A DNA stretch of 25,348 bases from a virus. The stretch lies in IMG/VR virus record IMGVR_UViG_3300025759_000638, positions 1 to 25,348 of that record; one strand, given 5' to 3'. Made by a program: the position numbers and the translations under genes. Positions 11,041-17,717 of the stretch are shown here, one piece after another. The notes beneath the pieces were generated by a model. The model was given only the letters and a program-made list of their open reading frames with translations. It was not told where the DNA came from and ran no database searches. Position 1 is the first letter of the stretch, and every line of letters starts with the position of its first letter.

Positions 11041-12818
11041 TTCGACTACTAATTGCTTCAGGACTTCTAGCACTTTTTATTTGGAATCCTTATCCACTAC
11101 AATATTTAGAACTCAAGAGTTATGATACTCTTATTATGTCAACAGAACCAGTACAAAATGAAAACATACTGATTGTTGATTTAGACGAAGACTTAGTAAA
11201 AGCCTATGAAGGTTATCCTTTACCGAGAAGTCTTTATGCGGAGCTGATTAGAAAAACAAACGCAGTTCCAGGGATCACAGTGTTGATGCCCGATCCTGAT
11301 ATAAGAGGAAAAGAAAATGATTTAACGCTGAGTAATGCCATGATGAATGTACCTACAGTACTCGCATCAGCAGCATCTACTCAATCGTCAAAAGAAAGCC
11401 TACATGTAGGCACAGCACAATTAGGAGGTGATCCACTACCATGGCTATACGAATATCCAGGAATTTTACGTACAGAGTCTACTCTGGAGTTAAGCAGAAA
11501 GGGGCTAGGGCTGATAACCGCTACGCCGGAAATAGACGGGGTTACTCGTCGTATTCCCCTAGTCGTAAACGTCCAGTCAAAACTTTACCCAGCTTTCGGC
11601 TTGGAACTCTTAAGACTCGCAGTAAACGATCCTTCGTACCAGCTAAAAACAACACAAGAAGGTATTAGTTGGATAAGGGTACCTAGTTACCCTCTAATGA
11701 ATACCGACGCTAACGCTCGTATCTTTTTAGACTGGAATACGAACTTCTATAAACAAACAGGATTAGAGTTTTTAACCAATCCCATCGACGCACCTTTTGT
11801 TATCTTCGGCGTGACAGCAGAAGGTGTCGTCAATCCAACTCCAACTCCAGCAGGGTTGAAGTACCCACATGAAATACAAGCTAACATTTTACATAATCTT
11901 ATTAACGGTAGTGCTCCTTCCACTCCTACTTGGGCTGGTGGATCAGAGTTACTGGGAGGATTACTCGCAATATCTATTATTGCACTCACAGCATCCTATG
12001 TCTGGCTTAGCTTACCCACATTAATTATACTTATAGCTGGGTTACTATATGGAGCCTGGTATGCGTTTCAATCTTCTTATTTGATAGACGTCAGCGGGAT
12101 TATTTTAATCTCGTTTTTATTCTGGAGTATTGAAAGTTTCCGTAATTTCATTACGCAGTATTTGCTGAGATTACAAATTAAACAACAATTCGGAACGTAT
12201 GTATCTCCCGACCTTGTAAAAAAATTACAGGAGGACCCAACGTTACTGAGATTGGGTGGGGAGACGAAACGACTTACTTTTCTTTTTTCAGATATTCGAG
12301 GATTCACACCAATTTCTGAAAAATACCAAAAAGATCCACAAGGTCTTACAAAATTAATCAACCGATTTTTGGATAATCAAACAGAAATCATACTAAAACA
12401 TGGCGGAACCATAGATAAATACATGGGAGATTGTATTATGGCTTTCTGGAACGCACCACTTGACATCGATGATCAAGAAAGAAAGGCTACAGAGTGTGTA
12501 CTCGAGATGCGAGAGGCACTAGGAGAATTAAATGAAAAACTTAAAGAAGAAAATCTTGACCAAATTAATACAGGAGCAGGAATTAATACTGGCTTATGTG
12601 TCGTTGGTAACTTTGGTAGTAGTAGTCGTTTTGATTACTCTGTCTTAGGAGATTCTGTAAACTTAGCTGCTCGACTAGAGTCCTCATGTAAGAACTACGA
12701 TGTCGATCTTGTCATATCTGAGTACAGTTTAGTTGACGGATATGACTACGAGTTCTTAGACGAAGTAACGGTAAAAGGCAAATCCGAACCAGTCAAAATA
12801 TATACCATCAGAAAATAA
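11037..12818 (+). CDS. CHASE2-class III adenylate/guanylate cyclase, 593 aa
   Basis: The start is in an ATGA overlap (an ATG at 11016 would add 7 residues, and the numbering here uses that 600-aa form). After an N-terminal membrane helix comes a CHASE2 sensor domain (about 35-300, periplasmic), then three membrane helices (about 310-370), then a class III cyclase domain (418-600). Metal-binding Asp426 (FLFSDIRGF) and Asp472 (IDKYMGD), base-binding Lys468, and transition-state Asn549 and Arg553 (GDSVNLAAR) are all present, so it should be active. Lys468 with Ser542 suggests ATP as substrate. It would sense a periplasmic signal, perhaps via the FecR protein, and make cAMP in the host. It is the last gene of the operon; a promoter follows four bases later. 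Confidence 0.9.
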   Translation: MIRLLIASGLLALFIWNPYPLQYLELKSYDTLIMSTEPVQNENILIVDLDEDLVKAYEGYPLPRSLYAELIRKTNAVPGITVLMPDPDIRGKENDLTLSNAMMNVPTVLASAASTQSSKESLHVGTAQLGGDPLPWLYEYPGILRTESTLELSRKGLGLITATPEIDGVTRRIPLVVNVQSKLYPAFGLELLRLAVNDPSYQLKTTQEGISWIRVPSYPLMNTDANARIFLDWNTNFYKQTGLEFLTNPIDAPFVIFGVTAEGVVNPTPTPAGLKYPHEIQANILHNLINGSAPSTPTWAGGSELLGGLLAISIIALTASYVWLSLPTLIILIAGLLYGAWYAFQSSYLIDVSGIILISFLFWSIESFRNFITQYLLRLQIKQQFGTYVSPDLVKKLQEDPTLLRLGGETKRLTFLFSDIRGFTPISEKYQKDPQGLTKLINRFLDNQTEIILKHGGTIDKYMGDCIMAFWNAPLDIDDQERKATECVLEMREALGELNEKLKEENLDQINTGAGINTGLCVVGNFGSSSRFDYSVLGDSVNLAARLESSCKNYDVDLVISEYSLVDGYDYEFLDEVTVKGKSEPVKIYTIRK

Positions 12819-12821
12819 TAC

Positions 12822-12850
12822 TTGACACTTCTGCTCACTTTTGGTATAAT
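12822..12850 (+). promoter_or_regulatory. consensus late-type promoter after the cyclase gene
   Basis: TTGACA (12822-12827), 17 bp, TATAAT (12845-12850), preceded by CTTTTGG as in the promoter at 17291. It separates the secretion operon from the small-gene and terminase operon. Confidence 0.85.
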
Positions 12851-12895
12851 TACAAACATATGAAGAAAAATCTTCAAGATATTAGGGAATACAAC

Positions 12896-13093
12896 ATGGA
12901 ACTTAACGAAGTCGCTGCAAATTTGGACAAACATGAAGCTGTATGTGCAGAAAGGTGGAAAACCGCATTTAATAAATTTTCAGATGTTGAAACTCAAATC
13001 AATAGAATTGAGACAATCATGATTGGAGTCGCTGGTACACTAATATTAGGCGGTATAACTACAATCGGAACAATATTGTCAATGCACCCCTAA
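12896..13093 (+). CDS. XhlA/holin-like small membrane protein, 65 aa
   Basis: ATG 12896 has TTAGGGA upstream; ATG 12860 lies too near the predicted transcription start. A charged coiled-coil N-terminus (NEVAANLDKHEAVCAERW, then VETQINRIETIM) is followed by one membrane helix (about 44-63). This is the layout of the XhlA hemolysin/holin-associated family and of many small proteins in marine phages. It may take part in lysis, though no endolysin gene is near. Confidence 0.6.
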   Translation: MELNEVAANLDKHEAVCAERWKTAFNKFSDVETQINRIETIMIGVAGTLILGGITTIGTILSMHP

Positions 13094-13103
13094 AGGAGAA
13101 CCA

Positions 13104-13274
13104 ATGCAAAAAGAATACAAAACAAAAGATATGAAAGCGTCTTTTTCTACAAAGAAAGAGGAAGTACTTCCTATTTTTAAAAAGAAACAGAAATGGTGTT
13201 TCAGGCATAATGGAGTTTTACACAAGTTTGACTCTGAATCTGAAGCTAAACAAATGTATAAATCATTAAATTAA
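13104..13274 (+). CDS. small basic protein, 56 aa
   Basis: AAGGAG lies five bases before the ATG. Lys-rich N-terminus, then a small domain WCFRHNGVLHKFDSESEAKQ. No family is recognised. It lies between the holin-like gene and the run of very basic small genes, in one transcription unit. Confidence 0.65.
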   Translation: MQKEYKTKDMKASFSTKKEEVLPIFKKKQKWCFRHNGVLHKFDSESEAKQMYKSLN

Positions 13275-13275
13275 T

Positions 13276-13458
13276 ATGAGTAATAGTATAGAAGAAGCCT
13301 TGAAAAAGGCAGTTGAACAATCAGATTCAACAAAAATCGTCGTAGGAGAAGGTTCAGAACCTTCACAAGAACTTTCAGCAAGAGTTAAAAAACTTATGGC
13401 TAGAAAGACTAATCTAAGACGAGCACGCAGACAAAAATTACCTAGAAAATTAAGATGA
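13276..13458 (+). CDS. small protein with acidic N-terminus and basic tail, 60 aa
   Basis: The ATG follows the preceding stop by one base. Acidic first half (IEEALKKAVEQSDSTK), Arg/Lys-rich last 20 residues. Such tails bind nucleic acid or acidic capsid parts. Function unknown. Its stop overlaps the next start (ATGA). Confidence 0.6.
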   Translation: MSNSIEEALKKAVEQSDSTKIVVGEGSEPSQELSARVKKLMARKTNLRRARRQKLPRKLR

Positions 13459-13616
13459 AGAAAAAGCTTTCCTACGAGGAACGCTATAATATATGCAAAG
13501 AATGTCCAAACCTAGACAAAAGATGGAAGGTTTGTAAAGTTTGTAATTGTTTTATGCCCCTCAAAACTAAAATAAGATGGGCAGAGTGTCCTGAGGAACC
13601 TCCTCGCTGGACATAA
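13455..13616 (+). CDS. cysteine-rich zinc-binding protein, 53 aa
   Basis: Six Cys: C14xxC17, C27xxC30xC32 and C45, with a WKVCKVCNCFMPLKTK core and a C-terminal CPEEPPRW. This layout fits small zinc-ribbon proteins that I recall from many tailed phages, especially marine ones. Their role is unknown. Its start overlaps the preceding stop (ATGA). Confidence 0.7.
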   Translation: MKKKLSYEERYNICKECPNLDKRWKVCKVCNCFMPLKTKIRWAECPEEPPRWT

Positions 13617-13625
13617 GGGGAAAAT

Positions 13626-13769
13626 ATGCCGTATCATTATAAACCAAAAAAGAAAAAGAAAAAAGGTAAAAAGAAGAAAAAGTCAATGGGAGGCTTAACA
13701 GCAGCTCAAAAGAAATTACCGAAAGCACTACAACAAGCAATCTTAAAAAAGAAAAGACGTAAAAAGTAA
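13626..13769 (+). CDS. lysine-rich small protein, 47 aa
   Basis: ATG after AAGGGG. Nearly half of the residues are Lys or Arg, including two Lys clusters (residues 8-13 and 15-19) and a KKKRRKK tail. A short helix (LTAAQKKLPKALQQAI) lies between. It is probably a DNA- or capsid-binding peptide. Stop overlaps the next start. Confidence 0.6.
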   Translation: MPYHYKPKKKKKKGKKKKKSMGGLTAAQKKLPKALQQAILKKKRRKK

Positions 13770-13912
13770 TGCCTGTACGTAAAGTAAAGGGCGGTTACAA
13801 GTGGGGAAAATCAGGCAAAGTTTATAAAACTAAGAAACAAGCTGAAGCCCAAGGCAGAGCAATATATGCTTCTGGATACAAAAAGAATGGCAAGAAAAAG
13901 AAAAAGCGTTAA
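13769..13912 (+). CDS. small basic phage protein, 47 aa
   Basis: Starts in a TAATG overlap. The MPVRKVKGGYKWGKSGKVY opening and QAEAQGRAIYASGY centre form a compact motif that I recognise from memory in many phages as an uncharacterised small protein. The C-terminus is a Lys run. Overlaps the next gene by 26 bases. Confidence 0.7.
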   Translation: MPVRKVKGGYKWGKSGKVYKTKKQAEAQGRAIYASGYKKNGKKKKKR

Positions 13913-14069
13913 AAAGAAACCAGTGCCAACAAATCCTAAGCTATATGCAAGAATTAAAGCACAGGCAAAAAGAAAATTTAAAGTTTATCCAAGTGCATAT
14001 GCAAACGGATGGTTAGTAAAAACTTACAAAGCAAAAGGCGGTAAGTATCGCATGGGAAAAAGAAAATGA
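13887..14069 (+). CDS. small basic phage protein (DUF5872-like N-terminal motif), 60 aa
   Basis: The start at MARKRK (13887) is chosen over an earlier ATG that lacks a typical sequence. PTNPKLYARIKAQAKRKFKV and NGWLVKTYKAKGGKYR form the motif of a domain common in phages and plasmids (similar to DUF5872, from memory). Strongly basic. Stop overlaps the next start (ATGA). Confidence 0.65.
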   Translation: MARKRKSVKKKPVPTNPKLYARIKAQAKRKFKVYPSAYANGWLVKTYKAKGGKYRMGKRK

Positions 14070-14320
14070 AAGGAATATACACAGGAGACGGAAAATTTAT
14101 CGTTAAAAGTGGGCACACAGATGCTGCTTCTGCAATAACAAGTTGTAAAATTATTATGAACCATTGCCAAATGATTCTAGATGGATTAGAAGGTAACGAA
14201 GAAATGGACAAGCTTCCTACATGGTGGACAAATAAATTAGCTATTTCTGAATACGAAGTTGTATCGGCTGCTAATTATTTATCATCTGGAGATATTGAAC
14301 ACGAACATGGCGAAACCTAA
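14066..14320 (+). CDS. small helical protein, 84 aa
   Basis: ATGA start. Contains a DAASAITSCKIIMNHC helix and LPTWWTNKLAISEYEVVSAA, resembling the W..NKL..A.. helical motif of small conserved phage proteins. It is near neutral, unlike its very basic neighbours. Function unknown. Overlaps the next gene by 14 bases. Confidence 0.65.
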   Translation: MKGIYTGDGKFIVKSGHTDAASAITSCKIIMNHCQMILDGLEGNEEMDKLPTWWTNKLAISEYEVVSAANYLSSGDIEHEHGET

Positions 14321-14591
14321 AGGTGGTTTAACAAAGTGGTTTAAAGAAAAGTGGGTAGATATAGGTCGTCCTAAAAAGAAAGGAAAATATCAACCTTGTG
14401 GCAGAGGAAAAGCAAAAACCTCTCGAAGAGGGTATCCAAAATGTGTACCTTTAGCTCGTGCTAGAACTATGAGCAAAGCTCAAAGAAAATCTGCTGTTCG
14501 AAGAAAAAGAGCAGTAAGTCAAGGAGTAGGTGGAAGACCAACAAATGTTCGAACAATCGCCAGAAGAAAAACTAAAAGAGGTAAGAGATAA
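14307..14591 (+). CDS. basic Trp/Cys-containing phage protein, 94 aa
   Basis: The start at 14307 (MAKPKGGLTKWFKEKW) is chosen; the longer frame has no ribosome site and an unlikely hydrophobic start. It shows KWVDIGRPKKKGKYQPCGRG and RRGYPKCVPLARART, then a strongly Arg/Lys-rich C-terminus. The W.DI.RPK..G.Y..CGR motif recurs in marine phages and some large viruses, from memory, with unknown role. Probably DNA- or RNA-binding. Confidence 0.7.
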   Translation: MAKPKGGLTKWFKEKWVDIGRPKKKGKYQPCGRGKAKTSRRGYPKCVPLARARTMSKAQRKSAVRRKRAVSQGVGGRPTNVRTIARRKTKRGKR

Positions 14592-14709
14592 AGAACGTCA
14601 GTTTACTGACTGGGCTTTACAAAGAATCTCTCAGGGCGAGTTTCGAGAAAATTATTATAAACTATTAAAACAATACGAGGAAGAAAATGGTAGAATGGTT
14701 AAAGATTAA
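14545..14709 (+). CDS. small acidic helical protein, 54 aa
   Basis: An overlooked short gene overlapping the previous one by 47 bases and the next by 23. The product is Glu/Lys-rich and helical (EEKLKEVRDKERQFTDWALQ). Ribosome site weak, so moderate confidence. Function unknown. Confidence 0.55.
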   Translation: MFEQSPEEKLKEVRDKERQFTDWALQRISQGEFRENYYKLLKQYEEENGRMVKD

Positions 14710-14815
14710 ATGGACACAATTTGTGAACATTGTCTCAGGACAAGATAAGAACTGGGACGGCAAAGTGGATATTAAAGATAAACTGATAGAAGCTGAGCAA
14801 AAAGCTAAAAGCTAA
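14687..14815 (+). CDS. mini-protein with an EF-hand-like loop, 42 aa
   Basis: GAGGAAGAAA precedes the ATG. An amphipathic helix (MVEWLKIKWTQFVNIV) is followed by DKNWDGKVDIKD, with acidic or Asn residues at EF-hand positions 1, 3, 5 and 9 and Asp at 12, then a second helix. It may bind one calcium ion. Similar short D.N.DGKVD proteins occur in phages, from memory. Function unknown. Confidence 0.65.
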   Translation: MVEWLKIKWTQFVNIVSGQDKNWDGKVDIKDKLIEAEQKAKS

Positions 14816-14846
14816 AATTCATTAGCTAAGTCACATAAGGACTAGC

Positions 14847-15032
14847 ATGGACAGACGAGAAACTGCAAACGAGATTCTACAAATAGTAAGGATGTCGCTT
14901 AAATTCAAGAAAGCTATAGAACAAAGACTAGCGTGGAGCGAAGAACTTCGTAGCTTATTAAATTTACCACGCACTAAAAATAATAAAGAATTATTAAAAA
15001 CTCATTTAAAAAATGGGACGGAACAGGGATAA
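14847..15032 (+). CDS. small basic helical protein, 61 aa
   Basis: AAGGA seven bases before the ATG. Predicted helices (ETANEILQIVRMSLKFKKAI, then WSEELRSLL). No recognised family. It has a 31-base gap before it and 18 after, so it is not overlapped. Confidence 0.6.
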   Translation: MDRRETANEILQIVRMSLKFKKAIEQRLAWSEELRSLLNLPRTKNNKELLKTHLKNGTEQG

Positions 15033-15050
15033 CCTGTTTAGGAAAAGAAA

Positions 15051-15314
15051 ATGGCAAGACAAGGCGGATTTCTAAGTGGACCAAGCGTTCACGGTACATC
15101 TAAATTAAGAAAGCATGTACTAAAACGAGGTGTCACTAGAGACATGAACTCAGCTGCAGGAAACTTTGTAAATACAAAGACTCCTATGTCCACTCCTGGT
15201 GGATTCTACGGAGCAGCTCCGAAAGCAATCGGACCAAGATTCGGCAAAACAGTCAACCCTAAAAGGGCTAGATTTAGTAAAAAAGGTGCAAGCCGAATAT
15301 TACGTAGAAGATAA
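15051..15314 (+). CDS. basic Gly/Arg-rich protein, 87 aa
   Basis: TTTAGGAAAAGAAA precedes the ATG. It is a Gly, Lys and Arg-rich protein without clear helices (QGGFLSGPSVHGTSKLRKHV, ending GASRILRRR). It looks largely disordered and may be an internal capsid or DNA-binding protein. No family is recognised. Confidence 0.65.
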   Translation: MARQGGFLSGPSVHGTSKLRKHVLKRGVTRDMNSAAGNFVNTKTPMSTPGGFYGAAPKAIGPRFGKTVNPKRARFSKKGASRILRRR

Positions 15315-15330
15315 ATATTATTCACAGAGA

Positions 15331-15372
15331 CTTTCATAAATTTATGAAAGCAGGACGACTTAGTAAAGTCGT
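15331..15372. promoter_or_regulatory. two adjacent perfect palindromes in an intergenic gap
   Basis: CTTTCATAAATTTATGAAAG (15331-15350) is a perfect 20-bp palindrome. Four bases later ACGACTT, AGTA, AAGTCGT (15355-15372) forms a 7-bp hairpin. They fill most of the 72-base gap between two genes. They could be an operator, an RNA-processing site or a translational control element for the next gene, whose ribosome site is weak. Confidence 0.5.
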
Positions 15373-15386
15373 AAACATGATACACA

Positions 15387-15731
15387 ATGGCACTAACAGC
15401 AGCAGAAAAAGCAAGGCTAAAAAAGGCAGGACTCTCACGACTAAACAGTCCAAAGAGAACTCCTAAGCACCGAACAAAGAAAGCAGTTGTAGCTGTAAGA
15501 GTCGGTGGCAAAGTGAAAATCATTCGCTTTGGAGCGCAAGGCATGGGGCATAATTATAGCCCAGAAGCACGACGCAGTTTCAAAGCACGACACGGAAGAA
15601 ATATCGCAAAAGGCAAATCTTCCGCAGCCTATTGGGCAAACAAAGTATTTTGGGCAGGTAAAGGTGGTTCAAAGAAAAGACCACCTCGCTCCCAAAAAAG
15701 ACAACTTGGAATCAAACGAAGGAAAAGATGA
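15387..15731 (+). CDS. conserved basic phage protein, 114 aa
   Basis: MALTAAEKARLKKAGL, KHRTKKAVVAVRVGGKVKII, RFGAQGMGH and FKARHGRNIAKGKSSAAYWA form a layout that I recall from many marine phage genomes as a conserved hypothetical protein. Very basic throughout, with an Arg-rich end. Its position before the large terminase is typical. It may be an internal virion or DNA-binding protein. Stop overlaps the next start (ATGA). Confidence 0.7.
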   Translation: MALTAAEKARLKKAGLSRLNSPKRTPKHRTKKAVVAVRVGGKVKIIRFGAQGMGHNYSPEARRSFKARHGRNIAKGKSSAAYWANKVFWAGKGGSKKRPPRSQKRQLGIKRRKR

Positions 15732-15970
15732 CAGTACCAAAAGTAATAGATCGAAGAGAAGTATGGTTAGATGGTGTTAAGTTAGATGCCGTTAAACTTC
15801 TAACAACGTTACAAAGTCGTAAACTTGACGGTATTACTTTATCTGAAAGAGAAGAAGAAATTTGCGAACTTACAAGCGGATACTTATATTTATTACAGCT
15901 TTGCAAAGAGTATGGAATGTTTGATTCTGATGACCCATTTAATTTATTTGAAAAAGAGACCTTACATTGA
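15728..15970 (+). CDS. small protein before the large terminase, 80 aa
   Basis: ATGA start; its stop overlaps the TTG start of the terminase. Helical, mixed charge (VKLLTTLQSRKLDGITLSER, then LTSGYLYLLQLCKEYGMF). It could assist the terminase, given the double coupling, but no family is recognised. Confidence 0.65.
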   Translation: MTVPKVIDRREVWLDGVKLDAVKLLTTLQSRKLDGITLSEREEEICELTSGYLYLLQLCKEYGMFDSDDPFNLFEKETLH

Positions 15971-17268
15971 TCGAAATAAGCCGTTCAGATATTGTATCTG
16001 ACTATCATATGGACATAAGTTCAGAAACTCGTTTTATCAAACTTCCGATAGAGGGTTATTTAGAACTATTAAACATTACTCCAAATTCATCCCAAACTGC
16101 AATTATCAATGCAATCAACAATCCTAAATATCGTTTTGTCTGCGCAGCAGTATCACGACGACAAGGAAAAACATATATTAGTAATATTATAGGACAACTA
16201 ACTTGTTTAGTTCCAGGCTCTCATGTATTACTTATGTCACCTAATTACTCACTATCTCAAATCTCATTTGACTTACAGAGAAATCTCATCAAGCATTTTG
16301 ATTTAGAGGTAACACGAGACAACGCAAAAGACAAAGTTATTGAACTATCAAATGGTTCTACAATACGAATGGGTTCTATCAATCAGGTAGACTCAGTAGT
16401 TGGTAGAAGTTATGATCTCATTATATTTGATGAAGCAGCGCTAACAGACGGCAGAGATGCTTTTAATGTTGCATTACGTCCTACACTAGATAAAGAAAAC
16501 TCCAAAGCAATTTTTATATCAACTCCTCGAGGTAGAAATAACTACTTCGCAGAGTTTTATTATAGAGGATGGACCGAAGAGTTTCCAGAGTGGTGTAGTA
16601 TAAAAGCTACTTACCATGAGAATCCTCGAGTATCTGAAGCAGATATTATCGAAGCAAGAAAAACAATGTCAGAGGCTGAGTTTAATCAAGAGTATATGGC
16701 AGACTTCAATGTATTTGAAGGACAGATATGGAAGTTTAACCATGAAAAATGTACTGGAGACTTTTCACAACTTGATACAAGAGAAATGGATGTATTCGCA
16801 GGGTTAGATGTCGGGTATAAAGATCCTACAGCTTTATGTGTATTAGCATATGATTGGGATACTTCAACTTATCACTTAGTAGATGAATACTATAATTCAG
16901 AAAGAACAACAGAACAACACGCAGCTGAAATACGAAAACTGATAGAAAAATGGGATATTGATTATATCTACATTGATTCCGCTGCTCAACAAACAAGATA
17001 TGACTTTGCACAAAATTATGATATTAGCACTATTAATGCAAAGAAATCAGTACTAGACGGAATAGGGCATGTAGCGGGCATAGTGGATAACGATGGGCTT
17101 ATGGTTGATCAGAAATGCAAAGAAGCTCAAATGTGCTTAGATCAGTACCAATGGGATCCAAATCCTAATTTAATGAGAGAAAAGCCAAAACATGACATGG
17201 CATCTCATATGGCTGATGCTTTACGATACGCACTCTATTCATTTGAAACCAATATCACTACATTCTAA
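15967..17268 (+). CDS. terL: terminase large subunit, 433 aa
   Basis: A TTG start overlaps the preceding stop (TTGA) with AAAGAGAC upstream; ATG 16009 is the alternative. ATPase: Walker A SRRQGKT (63-69), Walker B LIIFDEA (Asp155, Glu156), coupling motif ISTPRGR (185-190). Nuclease of RNase H fold: Asp281 (GLDVGY), Asp337 (YIDSAA) and the last Asp pair in HDMASHMADALRY (410, 417). All catalytic positions are present. It pumps DNA into the prohead and cuts it. It is separated from the probable small subunit by about 10 kb that holds the secretion operon. Confidence 0.95.
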   Translation: MIEISRSDIVSDYHMDISSETRFIKLPIEGYLELLNITPNSSQTAIINAINNPKYRFVCAAVSRRQGKTYISNIIGQLTCLVPGSHVLLMSPNYSLSQISFDLQRNLIKHFDLEVTRDNAKDKVIELSNGSTIRMGSINQVDSVVGRSYDLIIFDEAALTDGRDAFNVALRPTLDKENSKAIFISTPRGRNNYFAEFYYRGWTEEFPEWCSIKATYHENPRVSEADIIEARKTMSEAEFNQEYMADFNVFEGQIWKFNHEKCTGDFSQLDTREMDVFAGLDVGYKDPTALCVLAYDWDTSTYHLVDEYYNSERTTEQHAAEIRKLIEKWDIDYIYIDSAAQQTRYDFAQNYDISTINAKKSVLDGIGHVAGIVDNDGLMVDQKCKEAQMCLDQYQWDPNPNLMREKPKHDMASHMADALRYALYSFETNITTF

Positions 17269-17290
17269 TAAGACCTGTCAAAAACAGTTC

Positions 17291-17320
17291 TTGACATTTG
17301 ATGTAAGTTTTTGGTATAAT
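17291..17320 (+). promoter_or_regulatory. consensus late-type promoter for the head genes
   Basis: TTGACA (17291-17296), 18 bp, TATAAT (17315-17320), with GTTTTTGG before the -10 as in the other two members of this family. It lies 22 bases after the large terminase stop. Confidence 0.85.
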
Positions 17321-17339
17321 TCTAATTAAGAGTAGAAAT

Positions 17340-17717
17340 ATGAAATTAAAAAGAGATTTAGTTAAATATGTGAGAGACAAGGCTAAATCACAGTATAAGA
17401 AATCAGATAATTGTTATATCTGTGGCGACACAGAACATCTAGACTTTCATCATTATTACGGATTAACCGAACTACTAGAAACTTGGTTAAAACAGAAAAA
17501 GATTACTATAGAGAAGGAACAAGACATACTAGCACTTCGAGAATCCTTTATTGATGAAAACTACGATAAAGTATATGATTATACTGTAACTCTCTGTCAC
17601 AAGCATCATCTTAGACTACACTCAATATATGGTAAACGACCCAAATTGATTACTGCAGAGAAACAAAATAAATGGGTCGAGATTCAGAGAGAAAAACAAC
17701 ATGGCATGGTACGATAG
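17340..17717 (+). CDS. HNH endonuclease, 125 aa
   Basis: Zinc pairs C25xxC28 and C86xxH89, catalytic DFHH (35-38) and HLRLH with His94 form a complete HNH fold. HNH proteins next to terminases are often needed with TerL for DNA packaging (as in HK97), and position supports that over homing. AGAGTAGAAAT before the ATG serves as ribosome site. Overlaps the portal gene by 17 bases. Confidence 0.85.
   Translation: MKLKRDLVKYVRDKAKSQYKKSDNCYICGDTEHLDFHHYYGLTELLETWLKQKKITIEKEQDILALRESFIDENYDKVYDYTVTLCHKHHLRLHSIYGKRPKLITAEKQNKWVEIQREKQHGMVR

Noticed and set aside
15344-15466. 40-codon basic ORF starting inside the 20-bp palindrome
   Set aside because: It lies mostly inside the conserved gene at 15387 in another frame and has no ribosome site.
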